From Streptomyces soli (lineage in GTDB: Bacteria; Actinomycetota; Actinomycetes; Streptomycetales; Streptomycetaceae), in contig NZ_RJVR01000346.1 of NCBI RefSeq assembly GCF_003999195.1, positions 1 through 64,000 on the forward strand: DNA of 64,000 bases, read 5' to 3'. The position numbers and the translations under genes were made by a program. The first letter of the stretch is position 1. The number at the start of each line of letters is the position of its first letter. Below are positions 42,713 through 51,888 of this stretch, one piece after another. A model generated the notes under the pieces. It did not search any database, had not been told where the DNA came from, and saw only the letters and a list, made by a program, of their open reading frames with translations.

Positions 42713-44142
42713 AGTTCCCGCACCGCAGCAGGCGCGGCATCCTGCTCGGCCTCACAGCCCCGCAACTGATCGTCGTGGGCATCACCGGCCTGCTCCTGCT
42801 CGCCGTGATCCTCACCCGTGGCGTGGTCGGCGCTCTCGAACTCATCCCGCTGTGGGCCGCCATCGCCCTGCTCGTCTTCGTCCGCTACCGAGGCCGAGCC
42901 CTGGCCGACTGGGCTCCGATCGTTACCCGGTACGTGCTCCGCCGGATGCGGGGCCAGTTGATCTGGCTCGCCCAGCCCTCCCGCCGCCCGGTCCGCGAAG
43001 GACTCCTCCGCCTGCCCGGTACCGCCGCCAGCTTGCGCGTGGTCACCGCCCCCGACCGTCGGTACGGCGCGGTCCACAACCCCCACACCGGCACACTGAC
43101 CGCCGTCGTCAAGGTGTCCTCCCGCGCCTACGCCCTGCTCGACCCCAGCACCCAGAACGCCAACGTCAACGGCTGGGGGCGTGCCCTCGCCGCACTGGCC
43201 CGCACCGGTCAGGTCGCCCGCATCCAGGTGATCGAGCGCACCGTGCCGGACTCCGGCGACGCCCTTCGCCGGTACTGGCAGGAGCACGGCCAGCCCGACG
43301 CCCCTGTGGCCGGCGCGATCTACAGCGAGCTGATCGAGAGCGCGGGCCCGGCTGCGGCTCCGCATGAGGCGTACGTCGCGGTGTCGCTGGACGCCAAGGC
43401 CGCACGACGGCTGATCAACCAAGCCGGCGGCGGCCTGACCGGTTCCTTCAGTGTCCTGGCGCAGTTGACCTCGACCTTCGACCAGGCCGCCCGCACCGCA
43501 GGGCTCAACCCCACCGGCTGGCTCACCGCCCACGAGATCGCGGCGGTCGTGCGAACGGCGTACGACCCCAAGGCCCTTTCCTCACTGGACCGCTGGTCCT
43601 CCTCCGGCCGCCCCGAGGCGGACCCCGCCGCTGCCGGTCCGGTCGTGGTCGTCGAGAAGGCGGACCACATCGCCACCGACTCCGCCGTCCACGCCACGTA
43701 CTGGGTGGAGAACTGGCCCCGCACCGAGACCTCGGCGGGCTTCCTGCACCAACTTCTGTTCACCGCCGGGGTGCGGCGGACCCTGTCGCTGTCCTACGAG
43801 CCGAAGGGGCTGGACGCCGCACTGCGCGATGTCCAGCGCAAGAAGGCCAGCGTGATCGCCGACGCCGCAGAACGTGCCCGGCGAGGCCAGGTCGACTCCG
43901 AAGCGGACTCGATCGAGTACCAGGACATCAAATCCCGTGAACGCCAGCTCATCGCGGGCCACTCGGATGTCGCCCTGACCGGCCTGCTGACCGTCTCGGC
44001 CGACTCCGAAGAGGAGCTGCGCTCCGCGTGCGCGGTCGTGGAGACCGCCGCGGTCGGCGCCCAACTCGACCTCCGGCCGCTCACCTGGCAGCAGGCCGAA
44101 GCATTCACCGTCGCCGCCATGCCGCTCGCCCTCGCCGCCTGA
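42670..44142 (+). CDS. SCO6880-family conjugation-associated membrane protein
   Basis: A 490-aa protein from ATG 42670 (MSDNPQTEATTAP). Two hydrophobic segments near the N-terminus (IVVGITGLLLLAVILTRGVV and LIPLWAAIALLVFVRY) resemble a PrgI-like anchor. They are followed by a large soluble domain with RRGQVDSEADSIEYQDIKSR and QLIAGHSDVALTGLLTVSA. This is the SCO6880-type protein that accompanies the VirB4-like ATPase in Streptomyces elements; it may represent the N-terminal half of a split VirB4 system. No Walker motif is visible in it. Confidence 0.75.
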   Translation: MSDNPQTEATTAPVKFPHRSRRGILLGLTAPQLIVVGITGLLLLAVILTRGVVGALELIPLWAAIALLVFVRYRGRALADWAPIVTRYVLRRMRGQLIWLAQPSRRPVREGLLRLPGTAASLRVVTAPDRRYGAVHNPHTGTLTAVVKVSSRAYALLDPSTQNANVNGWGRALAALARTGQVARIQVIERTVPDSGDALRRYWQEHGQPDAPVAGAIYSELIESAGPAAAPHEAYVAVSLDAKAARRLINQAGGGLTGSFSVLAQLTSTFDQAARTAGLNPTGWLTAHEIAAVVRTAYDPKALSSLDRWSSSGRPEADPAAAGPVVVVEKADHIATDSAVHATYWVENWPRTETSAGFLHQLLFTAGVRRTLSLSYEPKGLDAALRDVQRKKASVIADAAERARRGQVDSEADSIEYQDIKSRERQLIAGHSDVALTGLLTVSADSEEELRSACAVVETAAVGAQLDLRPLTWQQAEAFTVAAMPLALAA

Positions 44143-44176
44143 TGCCGGCCCTCCTCCCTTCCGAAAGAGCACCCCC

Positions 44177-44629
44177 ATGTCCCGCACCGCCACCCCGACC
44201 ATGCAGGACTTCGTGCCCTTCGCCACCGCCGCGCTCGACTTCCACCGCGCGCTCAACATTCCAGGCGGTCCGCTGATCACCACCCGCGCCGAACTGGACG
44301 CCCTGCACGCCCACCTCGTCTCGCTGCACAGCCTGCTCGACGCCCACGCCGCCCGCACCGGCTCGCTTGTGCCCATCGAGGGCGACCAGCTCCGCGCCGC
44401 CCGCACCCGGATATGGCAGGCCGCCGACCACGTCCACGCTGCCTACCACGCGGCCCCCCGGCCCGACTCCGGCGAGATCCCCGACCACGAAGCGTTCCAG
44501 GCCGGCCTGCCCGAAGGCGCTCCGGAGCTGGCCATCTGCCAGCGCCACCAGCGCACCGCGCACCTGGTCCGGCGCCGCACCACCCCGGCGGACCTGCACA
44601 CGCCGTTCACCGGCCTCGTCCGCCACTGA
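44177..44629 (+). CDS. Conserved hypothetical (DUF6238-like)
   Basis: A 150-aa protein with GAAAGAG 8 bp before ATG. It is mostly helical and His-rich (ALDFHRALNIPGGPLITTRA; LPEGAPELAICQRHQRTAHL). Similar small proteins lie between the SCO6880-like and VirB4-like genes of Streptomyces elements. No function is known. Confidence 0.6.
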   Translation: MSRTATPTMQDFVPFATAALDFHRALNIPGGPLITTRAELDALHAHLVSLHSLLDAHAARTGSLVPIEGDQLRAARTRIWQAADHVHAAYHAAPRPDSGEIPDHEAFQAGLPEGAPELAICQRHQRTAHLVRRRTTPADLHTPFTGLVRH

Positions 44630-44658
44630 CCCCACCACCGCCGACTGGAGATTCCGCC

Positions 44659-46188
44659 ATGCCCAGGACCCGCGCCAGCGCCTCCCACCTGTTCGTCCCC
44701 CGGAAAGCATCGCGTGCCGAACAGCGTGCCGCCCGCGCCGGTTTCGCTGAGGCCCGCCGTCAGGCCCGCCTCGCCGGAGCCCCGCCCAAACGCAGCGGCA
44801 AGGAGGCACTCGACCCGGAGCTGCGGCCGACCTACCCGCCCTCCGGACGCCCCGGCCCCTCCTCGGCGCGCGGCGGCAAGCTCAGCCTGCCCGCACACCG
44901 GATGACCACCGCGACGGTGTCCGGGGCCTATCCGTTCCTCGCCGAGGGCGGCCTGGGCGCGGAGGGAATCTTCATCGGCCGCGATGTCCACGCGGAGGCC
45001 GCTTTCTGCTACGACCCGTTCTCGCTGTACAGCAGCGGACGTATCGAAGGCTTCACCAACCCCAACGCCGTCCTGGCCGGAATCATCGGCATGGGCAAGT
45101 CCGCACTGGCCAAGTCCATCGCCACCAGGGCGATTGCCCACGGCTACCGGGTCTACGTGCCCTGCGACCCCAAGGGAGAATGGACGGCCGTCGCGCAGGC
45201 ACTCGGCGGCTACAGCATCGCCCTGGGACCAGGGCTCCCGGGCAGGCTGAACCCCCTGGATGCTCCGGCCCGGCCCGCCTCGGTGAGCGAGGACGACTGG
45301 TCGACCGAGATCCGCAAGCGCCGTCTCCTGCTCCTGGCCGGCCTCGCTCGCACCGTGCTGAAGCGCGATCTCCTGCCGATGGAGCACACAGCCCTGGACC
45401 TCGCACTGGACCTGGTCGTCGCCGAAGCCGAGGCCGAGGGCACAGTGCCGCTGCTCGGCGAGATCGCGCACACCCTGGGCTCGCCCGAACGCCTCGACCG
45501 GGCCCTCGACGACCAGGCCGGGCACATGGGGCCCGCCGCACAAGACCTCGCGCACGCCCTGCGCCGTCTGGTGCACGGCGACTTGAGCGGCATGTTCGAC
45601 GCGCCCTCGACCGTAGCCTTCGACCCGACCACCCCGATGCTGTCCATCGACCTCTCCCGCCTCGGCGGCTCCGGCGACGACACCGCCCTGGTTCTCGCGA
45701 TGACCTGCGCGAGCGCCTGGATGGAATCGGCGCTCGCCGACCCAGACAGCGGCCGACGCTGGGTGATCTACGACGAGGCATGGCGCGTGATGAGGCACGT
45801 CGGCCTCCTGGAGCGCATGCAGAGCCAGTGGAAGCTCAGCCGAGGTCTCGGCATCGCCAACCTGATGGTCATCCACCGCCTCAGCGACCTGCTCAGCGCT
45901 GGCGACGCCGGCTCGCGCGGCCGGGTGCTGGCCGAGGGTCTCCTCGCCGACTGCTCCACCCGCATCATCTACCGCCAGGAGCCCGACCAGCTCGCCGCCG
46001 CCGCATCATTGCTCGGCCTGACCGGCGTCGAGACCCAGGCCCTGTCCGCCCTCACCAAGGGCAGGGGCCTGTGGAAAGTCGCAGGCCGGAGCTTCATCAC
46101 CCAGCACATCCTCCACCCGGCCGAGCGGCAGTTGTTCGACACCGACGACCGCATGTCCGCCATGACCCAACCAGCCAGCAAAACATAG
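44659..46188 (+). CDS. VirB4-like transfer ATPase
   Basis: A 509-aa protein from ATG 44659 after GGAG. A basic N-terminal tail is followed by the ATPase core: Walker A GIIGMGKSALAKSIA (~145), DPKGEW, Walker B RRWVIYDEAWRVM (~370) and a later VIHRLSDLLSAGDAGS motif. It belongs to the VirB4/TraC-type ATPases that power channel assembly and DNA transfer, here on the cytoplasmic face with the upstream membrane proteins. The N-terminal domain of classical VirB4 is missing and may be supplied by the SCO6880-like protein. Confidence 0.8.
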   Translation: MPRTRASASHLFVPRKASRAEQRAARAGFAEARRQARLAGAPPKRSGKEALDPELRPTYPPSGRPGPSSARGGKLSLPAHRMTTATVSGAYPFLAEGGLGAEGIFIGRDVHAEAAFCYDPFSLYSSGRIEGFTNPNAVLAGIIGMGKSALAKSIATRAIAHGYRVYVPCDPKGEWTAVAQALGGYSIALGPGLPGRLNPLDAPARPASVSEDDWSTEIRKRRLLLLAGLARTVLKRDLLPMEHTALDLALDLVVAEAEAEGTVPLLGEIAHTLGSPERLDRALDDQAGHMGPAAQDLAHALRRLVHGDLSGMFDAPSTVAFDPTTPMLSIDLSRLGGSGDDTALVLAMTCASAWMESALADPDSGRRWVIYDEAWRVMRHVGLLERMQSQWKLSRGLGIANLMVIHRLSDLLSAGDAGSRGRVLAEGLLADCSTRIIYRQEPDQLAAAASLLGLTGVETQALSALTKGRGLWKVAGRSFITQHILHPAERQLFDTDDRMSAMTQPASKT

Positions 46189-46191
46189 GAG

Positions 46192-46746
46192 TTGATCCGT
46201 GTTCTTGCCCGTACTGGAACCAACTACTGGGTGTACGAGGGAAGCCGCCGATTTCCCGCAAGCCTCGCGACGAACCCTGCCCTGCTGCCCGAGAACGTCG
46301 CCCCACCCCAGCGCCACCCGACGACCGGCCCGCCCGCACGTCCGGACAACAGCGCACCGGCCACTGGCTGGAACGACCGCCTCGCCGCAGCCCGGACGGA
46401 GGAGTTCACCGGCCGGTTCCACGAGGCCGTTACGGAGGATTTCGGCGCGGTGGCCCGCCTGCACCAGATGCTCGAAACCGTCTCCGAGTGGTGCCGCACC
46501 CACGGTGCCCAAAGCAGCGCATCCGAACTGGACGCCATCGCCACTCGGCTGACCGACCTCGGCGAGGAGCTGCATCTCGTCGGGGAGAACGTCGACCACG
46601 AGATCCGCTCCCGGTCGCACCAAGCGGCAGCAGCGGCCCGCCCCTCCGCAGCAGCGTCCACCCGGGGACCTTCCCCGGGCGAGCAGAACGGCGCTCCTAC
46701 TCCCCCCTTGCCATCCACCGCGCGCTCGCTGCCGCGCTCGCGGTGA
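46192..46746 (+). CDS. Hypothetical transfer-operon protein with uncertain start
   Basis: The frame runs from TTG 46192. That TTG lies too close to the GGAG at 46188 for normal initiation, and an in-frame GTG at 46231 is an alternative. The protein-like part is HEAVTEDFGAVARLHQMLET followed by LDAIATRLTDLGEELHLVGE, predicted helical, with an Ala/Pro/Ser-rich tail. No family is recognised. Confidence 0.5.
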   Translation: MIRVLARTGTNYWVYEGSRRFPASLATNPALLPENVAPPQRHPTTGPPARPDNSAPATGWNDRLAAARTEEFTGRFHEAVTEDFGAVARLHQMLETVSEWCRTHGAQSSASELDAIATRLTDLGEELHLVGENVDHEIRSRSHQAAAAARPSAAASTRGPSPGEQNGAPTPPLPSTARSLPRSR

Positions 46747-46773
46747 GGCACCGTACAGAAACGAGGAACGACC

Positions 46774-47232
46774 ATGCCCACATCCCCCGACTCCCCCGCC
46801 ACCCCTGACGGCCAGCCACAAGATGCCGGCGAGCGGGCGGCATGGCGGGTGCGCGTCCAGGCCCTGGCCTCCGCCGCCGACGGCATCAGGCAGGCTTCGG
46901 ACCAGTGGGACGCGGTCTCGGACTCATACTGCGACGAGGACGGCTGGCCCGTCGATGAAACCGGGTACGCCGACGGCAAGGTGGCCCGGGACGCCGCCGC
47001 TTGGGAGCACGTCGAGACCTTCCTGGCCCACGGCCCCGAGGTCCTCGCGGGTGTCCGGGCTCCGGCGCAACCGGCCGACTACCTTGACGGCCCGATCAGC
47101 GCCGACCTGCTGCGCCTGCGAGGGATCGACTCCGTACTGGCGCGGGCAGGCGAGATCCGCCGCGAGTGGGTGCCCGCTTCACCGCCCGCCTCGGCAGCGT
47201 CGGATTCCCCTGCCGCGCGCCACTCGCGCTGA
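46774..47232 (+). CDS. Hypothetical transfer-operon protein
   Basis: A 152-aa protein with GAGGAACGACC before ATG 46774. The middle reads VQALASAADGIRQASDQWD and GWPVDETGYADGKVARDAAA, helical and acidic. No known motif. Its position suggests an accessory role in the element. Function unknown. Confidence 0.55.
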   Translation: MPTSPDSPATPDGQPQDAGERAAWRVRVQALASAADGIRQASDQWDAVSDSYCDEDGWPVDETGYADGKVARDAAAWEHVETFLAHGPEVLAGVRAPAQPADYLDGPISADLLRLRGIDSVLARAGEIRREWVPASPPASAASDSPAARHSR

Positions 47233-47373
47233 CGCCTCCAGCACCGATCTCCGGCTAGGCCAAACCGCCCGATCGGCGCATCCTCGACGAACGCCACCAC
47301 CCCTACCAGCCCCTGCCCGGCCGCGGCTTGCCGCCGTCGACTAACCGGAGCAACCGGCCACGGAGAAGCCCAC

Positions 47374-48513
47374 ATGCGCCCCATTCAGACCCTGGTCACG
47401 TTCCAACGCGAGGGCACACGCATCACTGCTCGCACCAGCGGACCTTTCATCCAGGCCGCTGGCACCTCGGAGCCTGAGCATCGGTACAGCCACCTCACCG
47501 CGCCACTACGGCAGCGCGGCCTGGCCTGCACCGTCGAGTACGGCCTCAGCGACTACATCGTCCACGCCGAACTTCCCGACGGCAGCGCCCTGATCATCTC
47601 TCCGCCCCAGGAACCGGCCACCGACCACCCGCCCGGGTATCCGGAGAGCTGGTTGGTGACCCGCGGGCATCCCAATGACTCCACGCTCCACGAAGTGATC
47701 TACGACTCGGAGCCCGACGGCCCTCACGCCCGGCACGGTGGCAGCGTCCCACGCCTGCTCGCCGCCATCGACGCGCGCCTGGATCAGCTCGGTCTGCCGC
47801 CCCGACCGGAATCCCGGCGCCTCGCTCAGGAGAGCGCTGCCGACGCGGTGCTCCACCGTGCGGGCTTCGTCCCCGTCGTGCTGTTCCGCGAGCGCTTCCA
47901 CCGACTGCCCTCGGCCATGACCGACCTGGTCGAGCAGCGCCAGATGGTGACCCGGGCCTTCGACATTCTGCAGGCCGAGGGCTTCGACGTCTCGTGCGAT
48001 CCCGACCTGCTCGACCCCAGCCTGCCGTACCCCGGCGACCACGGGCTCAGCCTTGGCGACCAGCTCGGCCACCTGACCCAATCCATCCAGGCGGCAGCCC
48101 ACACGAGCGAGGCCGTCGCCGCGCTGAGCGAGCTGACCGCTCCCGGTGACGGCGTTCTCCAGCGCGTCGTCGAGTCCCTCAACACGACGGCCGACTGGTG
48201 GGAGGGCCTGGGCGAACCCGCCGATCCCCACTACGCGAACCGCCTGCGCTACATCACCAAGAAGCTCGACTCCTACACGCTCGAGATCCGGTCCATGCGC
48301 GGCGAGCTGGCCGACCGGCACACCCTCCACCCCGCCAAGGTCCAGGTCCCGGTGGACCGAGTCGCCCTGGAGGAACCTGCCGCGCCCCGAGTCGCCGCCG
48401 CTCTCGCGGTCTCCCCGACCGCACGGCGCACGGCCCCAGCCGCACTGCCGGCAGCTTCAGCCGTACGCCCCGCCCTTCCTCCCGCCCGACCCTCGTCCGC
48501 ACCCGGTCACTGA
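47374..48513 (+). CDS. Conserved-looking hypothetical protein, 379 aa
   Basis: ATG 47374 has GGAG 8 bp upstream. The N-terminal ~110 residues are beta-rich (SDYIVHAELPDGSALIISPP and ESWLVTRGHPND). The central part (DLVEQRQMVTRAFDILQAEG and GDQLGHLTQSIQAAAHTSEA) is helical, and the tail is Ala/Pro-rich. No catalytic motif was found. It is common for such proteins to occur in Streptomyces ICEs, but the role is unknown. Confidence 0.55.
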   Translation: MRPIQTLVTFQREGTRITARTSGPFIQAAGTSEPEHRYSHLTAPLRQRGLACTVEYGLSDYIVHAELPDGSALIISPPQEPATDHPPGYPESWLVTRGHPNDSTLHEVIYDSEPDGPHARHGGSVPRLLAAIDARLDQLGLPPRPESRRLAQESAADAVLHRAGFVPVVLFRERFHRLPSAMTDLVEQRQMVTRAFDILQAEGFDVSCDPDLLDPSLPYPGDHGLSLGDQLGHLTQSIQAAAHTSEAVAALSELTAPGDGVLQRVVESLNTTADWWEGLGEPADPHYANRLRYITKKLDSYTLEIRSMRGELADRHTLHPAKVQVPVDRVALEEPAAPRVAAALAVSPTARRTAPAALPAASAVRPALPPARPSSAPGH

Positions 48514-48585
48514 CCGCTGCCCACCTCGGAGACCGCCATTACCCGCACCAGCAGAACAATCCCACCATCGACCGCCCCTCTCCCC

Positions 48586-49380
48586 ATGTCCGCACCGGAT
48601 GGATCCGCCATGCCCACCCCAGAGCACGACCCGCTTCCCGACGTCGCAGTCGGCCGCCACCCCGACTTCGGCATCGTCGCCGCCAACCCCAAACAACTGG
48701 CCGCAAACACATGGATGTTGAAGGGATTCGGCTTTCACGCCGTCCCCGGCCACCCCGCCCTGTACACGCTGGCCGACCAGCAGCGTGACGGGCAGGACCG
48801 CGCCACACGGGCCGTCGCGCTGCTGCGCAAGGCCGGCTACCGGGTGGATGTGGACGCCGCGTTCGACCCCTCTCCGGCCTCCGGACCAGCGCCCGCTCGC
48901 GACCGGCCCCCGCGCGTTGAGCCGGACGTCGCGTTCGCCGAGCATCCGCAGCTCGGCGTTGTCGCCGCCACCGCCGACGGTTCCTCTCTCGGCGGCCGAC
49001 TCATCCTGGAAGAGCACGGCTGGCGGCATAACCCGAGCCTGGACATCTACACGCTGCCCATCACCACCGACCGCGGCAAAGCGCTCGGGAAAGTCGCCAA
49101 CGCCACGCTGGCGATGCACCGGGCCGACCTCCAGGTGGCCCTGCAGCCCCTCCTCGCCCAGGAGGTAGCCGCGCGCCGCCCACCCGCACCCACCACGGCA
49201 GCGCGCCCCGAGCACAGCCAGGGCTTCACCACCCACAAGTTCCCCATCAGCGCCGCCGCGCTCGCCGCCAGCCCCGCCCGCGCCGGCCTGCCCGGTAAGG
49301 CGCCGGTTCCCGCGCCCGCCGCCTCCACCTCCGCGGCCCGCCCGGTGGACCCGCGCATCGCGTTCTCCCGCAACCGCTGA
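48586..49380 (+). CDS. Hypothetical protein with an internal tandem duplication
   Basis: A 264-aa frame from ATG 48586; a second ATG lies at 48610. An in-frame ATT at 48538 sits 6 bp after GGAG and could be a mutated or rare start. Two similar blocks follow each other: DVAVGRHPDFGIVAANPKQL ... GFHAVPGHPALYTL (first) and DVAFAEHPQLGVVAATADGS ... GWRHNPSLDIYTLP (second). The C-terminal part is Ala/Pro-rich. The fold is unknown; the duplicated unit suggests a binding module. Confidence 0.55.
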   Translation: MSAPDGSAMPTPEHDPLPDVAVGRHPDFGIVAANPKQLAANTWMLKGFGFHAVPGHPALYTLADQQRDGQDRATRAVALLRKAGYRVDVDAAFDPSPASGPAPARDRPPRVEPDVAFAEHPQLGVVAATADGSSLGGRLILEEHGWRHNPSLDIYTLPITTDRGKALGKVANATLAMHRADLQVALQPLLAQEVAARRPPAPTTAARPEHSQGFTTHKFPISAAALAASPARAGLPGKAPVPAPAASTSAARPVDPRIAFSRNR

Positions 49381-49406
49381 CCCAACTCCGGTAAGGAGCA
49401 GTTCCC

Positions 49407-49904
49407 ATGGCCGTCAAGACCATTTGGCAGATCACCCATTCCTGTAGGCACGAGTCCGAGCGCGACCTGTCCGACCGGGCGGCCGACCGTCGCGCGGGCT
49501 TCGCCGAGTGGCTCGCCAAGCAGGAGTGCACCGACTGCTGGCGGGCCGCCAAGGAGGACGACGAACAGGACAAGGCCGCCTGGCTGGAGGCCAAGCGCGC
49601 CGAAGAGCAGGCCGAGTCCAAAGCCTGGTCGGAGCAGTATCGGATGCCGCCCCTGGAAGTGACCGAGCGCGCCGTCGCCTGGGGTGTGCGCTGCCGCCAC
49701 CAGGTCCTGGCCGCCGCCCACACCGCCCTGGTCCTCGAAGGCGAGACCAGCGAGGCGGAGTGGGAGGAGATCGAGGAGTCGGCTCGCGCGATCACTCGCG
49801 CCGGATGGTGGATCGACCAGCGCTCCTCCGAGCCCGGCGACCTGACCGAACTGCTCCAGGCGGCCACCGAAGCCGACCGGCCCACCGAGAACCCCCACTT
49901 CTGA
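49407..49904 (+). CDS. Small Cys/His-containing protein of actinobacterial elements
   Basis: A 165-aa protein with TAAGGAGC before ATG 49407. The N-terminal SCRHESERDLSDRAADRRAG and KQECTDCWRAA place a Cys-His and a CxxC pair as for a small zinc site. An acidic coiled region follows (EDDEQDKAAWLEAKRAEEQA). Similar proteins are common in Streptomyces plasmids and ICEs; function unknown. Confidence 0.6.
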   Translation: MAVKTIWQITHSCRHESERDLSDRAADRRAGFAEWLAKQECTDCWRAAKEDDEQDKAAWLEAKRAEEQAESKAWSEQYRMPPLEVTERAVAWGVRCRHQVLAAAHTALVLEGETSEAEWEEIEESARAITRAGWWIDQRSSEPGDLTELLQAATEADRPTENPHF

Positions 49905-49910
49905 CCGCCC

Positions 49911-49934
49911 GGTGCCCCGCCCCGGCGGGGCACC
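49911..49934. terminator. 11-bp perfect stem-loop before the coupling-protein gene
   Basis: GGTGCCCCGCC (49911-49921) pairs with GGCGGGGCACC (49924-49934) with a 2-nt gap, so a few inner pairs must open. It lies just after the stop of the preceding gene, like the hairpin at 42542. It may terminate or attenuate transcription. Confidence 0.55.
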
Positions 49935-50032
49935 TGCTCCCCCTTGCTCGCCGGGCAGCGCCCCGCCGCCCCGGTCGCCGCGCACCCGATGACCTCGACC
50001 ACCGAGTTCCTTCCAGGACAGGAGCTGCCCCG

Positions 50033-50215
50033 ATGACCAGCAGAAGAGCGCCCCGCGCCCCGCCCCCACCACTCGCCTGCGCTCACCACCTGGACCAGAC
50101 ATGCCCGCACCGCGTACCAGCGCGCCCTCGACCACCACCGGGTCGGACGCGCTCCTCTACCTCCTCTTCGGCGTCCTTGGCGCCGCCCTCGGCTTCGGCT
50201 CCCTCGCCTGGGTGA
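50033..50215 (+). CDS. MTSRRAP leader ORF before the coupling-protein gene
   Basis: A 60-codon frame opening MTSRRAPRAPPPPLACAHHL, with GGAG about 9 bp upstream. It runs across the start of the coupling-protein gene in another frame. It shares its first seven residues and much of its DNA (ATGACC..CAGAAGAGC.CC) with the leader at 42605. The main ATG at 50101 has no ribosome-binding site, so coupling through this frame is plausible. Confidence 0.4.
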   Translation: MTSRRAPRAPPPPLACAHHLDQTCPHRVPARPRPPPGRTRSSTSSSASLAPPSASAPSPG

Positions 50216-51888
50216 CCGGCAATCTCACCAACGCCCTCGTCGGTGCCGGTCCTTGGGTTCCATTCAAGGCCACCGACGCGCTGCTTCACCCCGACGTGCT
50301 GTGGCCGCACCTGAGCCACACCGCACTACTGGTCGGCGCGCGGATCGTCCCCGGCCTGATCTCCGTCTGCCTCACCATCGCCGGCCTGGTCCTGTGGCTG
50401 CGGCTGCGCGGCGGCGCGAAGAACGGCCTCGGCCGCAAGGCGGATCTCGCCCCGCTGCTGGACAAGGAGATCACTGCCAAGGCCAGGAGCCTGCGGCCGA
50501 GCCTGTCCGATCTCAAGCCGCGCCAGGTCGCCCCGGCCGACCGCGGGATCCTCGTCGGCACACTCTCCCCCGGCCGGGCCGAGGTCCGCGCCTCCTGGGA
50601 GGACGTGATCGTCGCGATCATGGCCCCGCGCTCCGGCAAGACCTCCGGACTGGCCATCCCCGCGATCCTCGCCGCCCCTGGCCCCGTTCTGCTCACCAGC
50701 AACAAGGCGGCGAACGACGCCTTCACCGCGACGGTGGACGCCCGCGCGGAGGTCGGCACGATCTGGACCCTCGACCCACAGCAGATCGCCCACCACCCGC
50801 GCGAGATGTGGTGGGACATCCTGGCCGACGCCCGCGACCTTGCCGGGGCGAAACGCCTTGCCGGGCACTTCGTCGCCGCCTCGGTGGACGACTCGAACGG
50901 CTCCGACTTCTGGTCCACCGCGGCCTCCAACACCCTGGCGGCGCTGTTCCTGGCTGCCGCCAGCCACCGACGCCCGATCACCGACGTCCTGGCCTGGCTC
51001 GCCTCCCCGGCGGGCCGCACTCCCGTAGACCTGCTCACCGACGCCAGCCACGAAGCGGTCGCCGCCCAGCTCCAGGGCACCGTCAGCGGGGCCACGGAAA
51101 CGCGGGACGGCATCTATGAGACCGCGCGGCAGTACGCAAGCTGCCTGCTCGACCCGGACGTCGCCGCCTGGGTCACCCCCAGCAAGGACCTCCCCGAGTT
51201 CAAGCCGTCCGCGTTCGCCACCTCCCGCGACACGTTGTACCTGCTCAGCAAGGACGGCGGTGGCTCAGCGTCGGCGATCATTGCGGCAGCGGCCGATGCG
51301 GTGATGCGCGCGGCCGTGGTCGTCGCTGAACGCTCCGGCGGGCGGCTCGACCCGCCCGCCCTGTGCGTCCTCGACGAGGCCGCCAACGTCTGCAAAATCT
51401 CGGATCTCCCCGACCTGTACAGCCACCTGGGCTCGCGAGGCGTCATCCCGATGACGATCCTGCAGTCCTACCGGCAGGGCCAGCGGTGCTGGGGCGAGGC
51501 AGGCATGGACGCCCTCTGGTCCGCCGCCACCATCAAGATCATCGGAAGCGGCATCGACGACGCCGACTTCGCCGACCGCCTGAGCAGGCAGGTCGGCGAC
51601 CACGACGTGCAGACCACGTCCGTGTCGACCAGCGATGGCGGCAAGTCCACCTCGGTGAGCATGCGCACCGAACGGATCCTGCCCCCGGACGCGATCCGCG
51701 CGCTCCCCAAGGGCAAGGCCCTGCTTCTCGCCACCGGCATCCGGGTGGCCATGCTCGACCTCCGGCCCTGGTACAAGGAGCCCTCCGCCAAGGTGGTCGG
51801 CCCGGCCTCGGCCCGCGCGACGAAGGCCATCACCGAGCGGGCCATCGCCAAGTCCCTTGGCCGCGACGACTTCGGGCCGTCGGCATGA
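50101..51888 (+). CDS. Type IV coupling protein, TraD/TraG-like
   Basis: A 595-aa protein. Two N-terminal membrane helices (LYLLFGVLGAALGFGSLAWV and IVPGLISVCLTIAGLVLWL) anchor a cytoplasmic ATPase: Walker A APRSGKTSGLAIPAIL (~177), Walker B ALCVLDEAANVC (~420), and the following ILQSYRQGQRCWGEAGMDAL typical of the TraM-recognition region. It should recruit the transferring DNA to the channel. The stop overlaps the next start (ATGA). Confidence 0.85.
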   Translation: MPAPRTSAPSTTTGSDALLYLLFGVLGAALGFGSLAWVTGNLTNALVGAGPWVPFKATDALLHPDVLWPHLSHTALLVGARIVPGLISVCLTIAGLVLWLRLRGGAKNGLGRKADLAPLLDKEITAKARSLRPSLSDLKPRQVAPADRGILVGTLSPGRAEVRASWEDVIVAIMAPRSGKTSGLAIPAILAAPGPVLLTSNKAANDAFTATVDARAEVGTIWTLDPQQIAHHPREMWWDILADARDLAGAKRLAGHFVAASVDDSNGSDFWSTAASNTLAALFLAAASHRRPITDVLAWLASPAGRTPVDLLTDASHEAVAAQLQGTVSGATETRDGIYETARQYASCLLDPDVAAWVTPSKDLPEFKPSAFATSRDTLYLLSKDGGGSASAIIAAAADAVMRAAVVVAERSGGRLDPPALCVLDEAANVCKISDLPDLYSHLGSRGVIPMTILQSYRQGQRCWGEAGMDALWSAATIKIIGSGIDDADFADRLSRQVGDHDVQTTSVSTSDGGKSTSVSMRTERILPPDAIRALPKGKALLLATGIRVAMLDLRPWYKEPSAKVVGPASARATKAITERAIAKSLGRDDFGPSA

